Part shown: in pieces, positions 62,464 through 64,000 of the stretch
How the letters are laid out: each line of letters opens with the position of its first letter
Numbering within the stretch: the stretch's first letter is position 1
Source: Myxococcus terminator_A
GTDB taxonomy: Bacteria > Myxococcota > Myxococcia > Myxococcales > Myxococcaceae
DNA length: 64,000 bases
Assembly (NCBI GenBank): GCA_049194865.1
Contig: JBLZWL010000009.1
Span: 62,001 to 126,000 of the forward strand
Direction of reading: 5' to 3'
Position numbers and translations under genes: made by a program
The notes under the pieces: generated by a model
The model's input: only the letters and a program-made list of their open reading frames with translations
What the model was told of the DNA's origin: nothing
Database searches by the model: none

Positions 62464-62496
62464 GCCCCGACGGCGCCCCGAGACCGCGCCACCCAA

Positions 62497-62919
62497 TCAG
62501 GCGGCGTCGAGGCCCGCGATGATGAGCCCCACGCCGGCCGTGAAGAGGCCGAGCGTGAGGCTCGCCGCTCCCACCCACAGCAGGGCCAGGAGCCGGTTGG
62601 GCCGCTGAGGGTCCTTGCCCAGCACGGAGAGGAAGAAGCCCGCGGGCATGAGCAGCGCGGCCACCGGCACTCCGAAGCGCGCCACCAGGTCGAAGCCGAG
62701 CGGCAACCGGGCCGCGTCGAGCACCACCAGGATGACGAGGCTGAGCAGCAGCAACACGGCCGCATGCGCATGACCCGCGCGGAAGAAGTTCTTCTGCAGC
62801 GCGTTCGCGGGGATACTCCCCCGTCCGACACGCGTCAGGAACCAACCGCCCGACTCCACGGTGATGAGAGACAGCAGCAGGACGCCGAAGAGGATGAGGG
62901 TGTGGGGTTGGATACTCAT
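62497..62919 (-). CDS. Small four-helix membrane protein
   Basis: 140 residues with four hydrophobic segments (LILFGVLLLSLITVESGG, AAVLLLLSLVILVVLDA, VPVAALLMPAGFFLSVLG, ALLWVGAASLTLGLFTAGVG). A conserved-looking RAGHAHAAVLL with two His follows the first segment. The ATG at 62919 lies right behind a -10 element, so the mRNA may be almost leaderless. It is divergent from the MerR gene and probably its target. Confidence 0.75.
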   Translation of the reverse strand: MSIQPHTLILFGVLLLSLITVESGGWFLTRVGRGSIPANALQKNFFRAGHAHAAVLLLLSLVILVVLDAARLPLGFDLVARFGVPVAALLMPAGFFLSVLGKDPQRPNRLLALLWVGAASLTLGLFTAGVGLIIAGLDAA

Positions 62920-62956
62920 GGTATCCAATGATAGATACCTTGGGTATCCAATGCAA
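62909..62956. promoter_or_regulatory. MerR-type divergent promoter and operator
   Basis: For the minus-strand gene, -35 TTGCAT (62951-62956) and -10 TATCAT (62928-62933) are 17 bases apart, and the spacer holds the palindrome GATACCTTGGGTATC (62934-62948). GGTATCCAATG occurs twice in direct orientation (62920-62930 and 62943-62953). A palindrome within the spacer is typical of MerR control. A weaker TTGGAT/TAGATA pair (62909-62914, 62932-62937) could serve the merR gene. Confidence 0.7.
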
Positions 62957-62966
62957 GGGGCCGTGC

Positions 62967-63653
62967 ATGCGCATCTCTGAACTGGTGGAGCGGACGGGCG
63001 TTCCGCTCGCGACGCTCAAGTTCTACCTGCGGGAGGGGCTCCTGCCGGCGGGCGAGGCGACGTCGGCGACGCGGGCCGAGTACGGCGAGGCCCATGTGCG
63101 GCGCATCGCGGTGATTCGCGCGCTCACGGAGACGGTGGGCCTCAGCGTGCAGAAGGCACGGGACGTGCTCGAGCTCATCGACCGCCCGGAGGACGACCTC
63201 TTCGCGACGCTGGGCCGGGCGATCGCCGCGCTGCCACCCGACGTGACGCCGGAGGCCTCCAAAAACCATCCCCGAGCCCGCGCGGTGCTGGAGAAGCTGG
63301 GCCAGGTCTATGACCCGGATTTCGCCGCGGTCGCCCAGTTGGAGCAGGCGCTCGCCGCGGCCGAGTCCGCGGGCATTCCACTGGACGACGCGCGCCTGGC
63401 CGTCTACGGGCCGCACATCCGCGCCATCGCCGAGTTCGATGTCGACAGCATCCCCCGGGAGGCACCGGCCGCCGTCGAGTACGCCGTGCTGGGAACGGCG
63501 GTCCACGAGCCCGTGCTCATCGCGCTGCGTCGGCTGGCGCATCAGGATGTCGCGGCGCGACGGCTGAAGAAGACTGGCGAGGAGCCGCGTGCCTCGAAGC
63601 GACCTCCCGCGCGCGCTGCGTCGTCCGGTCGCTCCCGGCCCAAGAAGACCTGA
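62967..63653 (+). CDS. MerR-family transcriptional regulator
   Basis: 228 residues. The N-terminal winged helix-turn-helix MRISELVERTGVPLATLKFY followed by LREGLLPAG and YGEAHVRRIAVIRAL is typical of MerR. A helical effector part follows and the C-terminus is basic and disordered (KRPPARAASSGRSRPKKT). No cysteine metal site is seen. AAGGGG lies seven bases before the ATG at 62967. It likely controls itself and the divergent membrane protein through the operator between them. Confidence 0.88.
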   Translation: MRISELVERTGVPLATLKFYLREGLLPAGEATSATRAEYGEAHVRRIAVIRALTETVGLSVQKARDVLELIDRPEDDLFATLGRAIAALPPDVTPEASKNHPRARAVLEKLGQVYDPDFAAVAQLEQALAAAESAGIPLDDARLAVYGPHIRAIAEFDVDSIPREAPAAVEYAVLGTAVHEPVLIALRRLAHQDVAARRLKKTGEEPRASKRPPARAASSGRSRPKKT

Positions 63654-63769
63654 GATTCAGGCGCTGCCTCCTCGCCGTCGAGCTCCGCCCGCCTGGGCGG
63701 AGCTGCTCGCCGTCGTTGTGAGTCTTTGTCGGGCTGTCTTGGAATCCTGCGCGGATGGGATGGCTTCGC

Positions 63770-63819
63770 GGCCCGCAGCGTCGTGTCGGTCGAGGACGCT
63801 GCGGGCCACGCGGGTGGCC
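63770..63819 (+). terminator. Two overlapping hairpins after merR
   Basis: A perfect 13-bp stem (63770-63782 with 63795-63807, 12-base loop) overlaps by four bases with a second stem GGCCAC/GTGGCC (63804-63819). Only one can form at a time. They sit between merR and the next plus-strand gene and may terminate merR transcription. No T tract. Confidence 0.5.
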
Positions 63820-63894
63820 GCCCCCGGGAGTGATGGCTTATCTTGTTGAGTTGTCGCGATTCAGCTCAAGCCCGAGGGCTGGGGTGGAGGGTTG

Positions 63895-64000
63895 ATGGTG
63901 CGCTGGGAAGACTCCTGGAGCGGGTTTCATCAGGCGAGGAATGAGCAGGAGTTGTTCACGCGGGTGGAGGCCCTCGCTCAAGAGCGGGGCTTCGACTCCT
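63895..64000 (+). CDS. Start of a gene, possibly LuxR-type regulator
   Basis: The ATG at 63895, with GGAGG five bases upstream, opens a frame to the window end: MVRWEDSWSGFHQARNEQEL, then FTRVEALAQERGFDS. This is the pattern of the beginning of autoinducer-binding LuxR proteins (short helix, E-L-F, then GFD). With 35 residues only, the call is tentative. Confidence 0.5.
   Translation, partial: MVRWEDSWSGFHQARNEQELFTRVEALAQERGFDS

Noticed and set aside
61585..62496. Minus-strand frame of 303 codons opposite the oxidase-like gene
   Set aside because: Antisense to a gene with a recognisable split-barrel pattern and good ribosome site; no family pattern of its own.

Overview
The window looks like a chromosomal segment of a myxobacterium (Myxococcota, probably Myxococcaceae such as Myxococcus, Corallococcus or Pyxidicoccus). 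This is inferred from the very high GC with strong G/C third positions, the many lipoproteins, a MYXO-CTERM-like C-terminus on a 1714-residue Ig-repeat protein, paired IPT/TIG and RHS giants, and the gene style of the type VI locus. No 16S rRNA or other taxonomic marker is present, so genus level is not settled.

1-20.8 kb, minus strand: a complete type VI secretion system (T6SS) read as vgrG-tssJ-tssK-tssL-tssM-tagF-tssA-tssB-tssC-hcp-tssE-tssF-tssG-clpV, followed by a lipoprotein gene that leaves the window. All 13 core Tss components are present: membrane complex JLM, baseplate EFGK plus VgrG, sheath BC, Hcp tube, cap TssA and the recycling ATPase ClpV. Most junctions overlap or are very short. 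A hairpin after hcp could set tube protein expression apart from the baseplate genes. 21.0-28.1 kb, plus strand and divergent: an OmpA-type protein with thrombospondin type 3 repeats, translationally coupled to a giant Ig-repeat surface protein.

28.2-45.5 kb: a decaying, prophage-derived island starting at tRNA-Arg(CCG). It holds two full copies and one wreck of a DnaC-like ATPase, a truncated NlpC/P60 hydrolase with a holin-like gene, KilAC and Bro-N antirepressor remnants, lambda gpL-like and gpI-like tail remnants, a GIY-YIG-like gene, and small secreted cargo proteins. It has been hit by IS21, IS3, IS30 (inside the IS3) and IS701-type elements. Many genes are single-base frameshifts in homopolymers. 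A 25-bp inverted copy of the tRNA anticodon arm lies 190 bp beyond the tRNA and may be an old attachment site.

45.5-59.9 kb: a parvulin-type lipoprotein gene truncated by an IS remnant, then a divergent three-gene operon: a di-haem cytochrome c peroxidase carrying a SurA-like N-terminal segment, a 1226-residue lipoprotein with YD, IPT/TIG and long tandem repeats, and an 1824-residue Kelch/RHS protein with a JAMM-like DUF4329-type tip. This operon is the most unusual system in the window. Behind it, a cysteine-rich secreted protein gene is split by nested IS701 and IS630 elements whose ends and target duplications can be read.

59.9-64 kb: ordinary genes: a zinc-ribbon membrane protein, a CARDB-type lipoprotein, a pyridoxamine-phosphate-oxidase-like protein, a small membrane protein divergent from a MerR regulator with a well-formed operator, and the start of a possible LuxR-type regulator.
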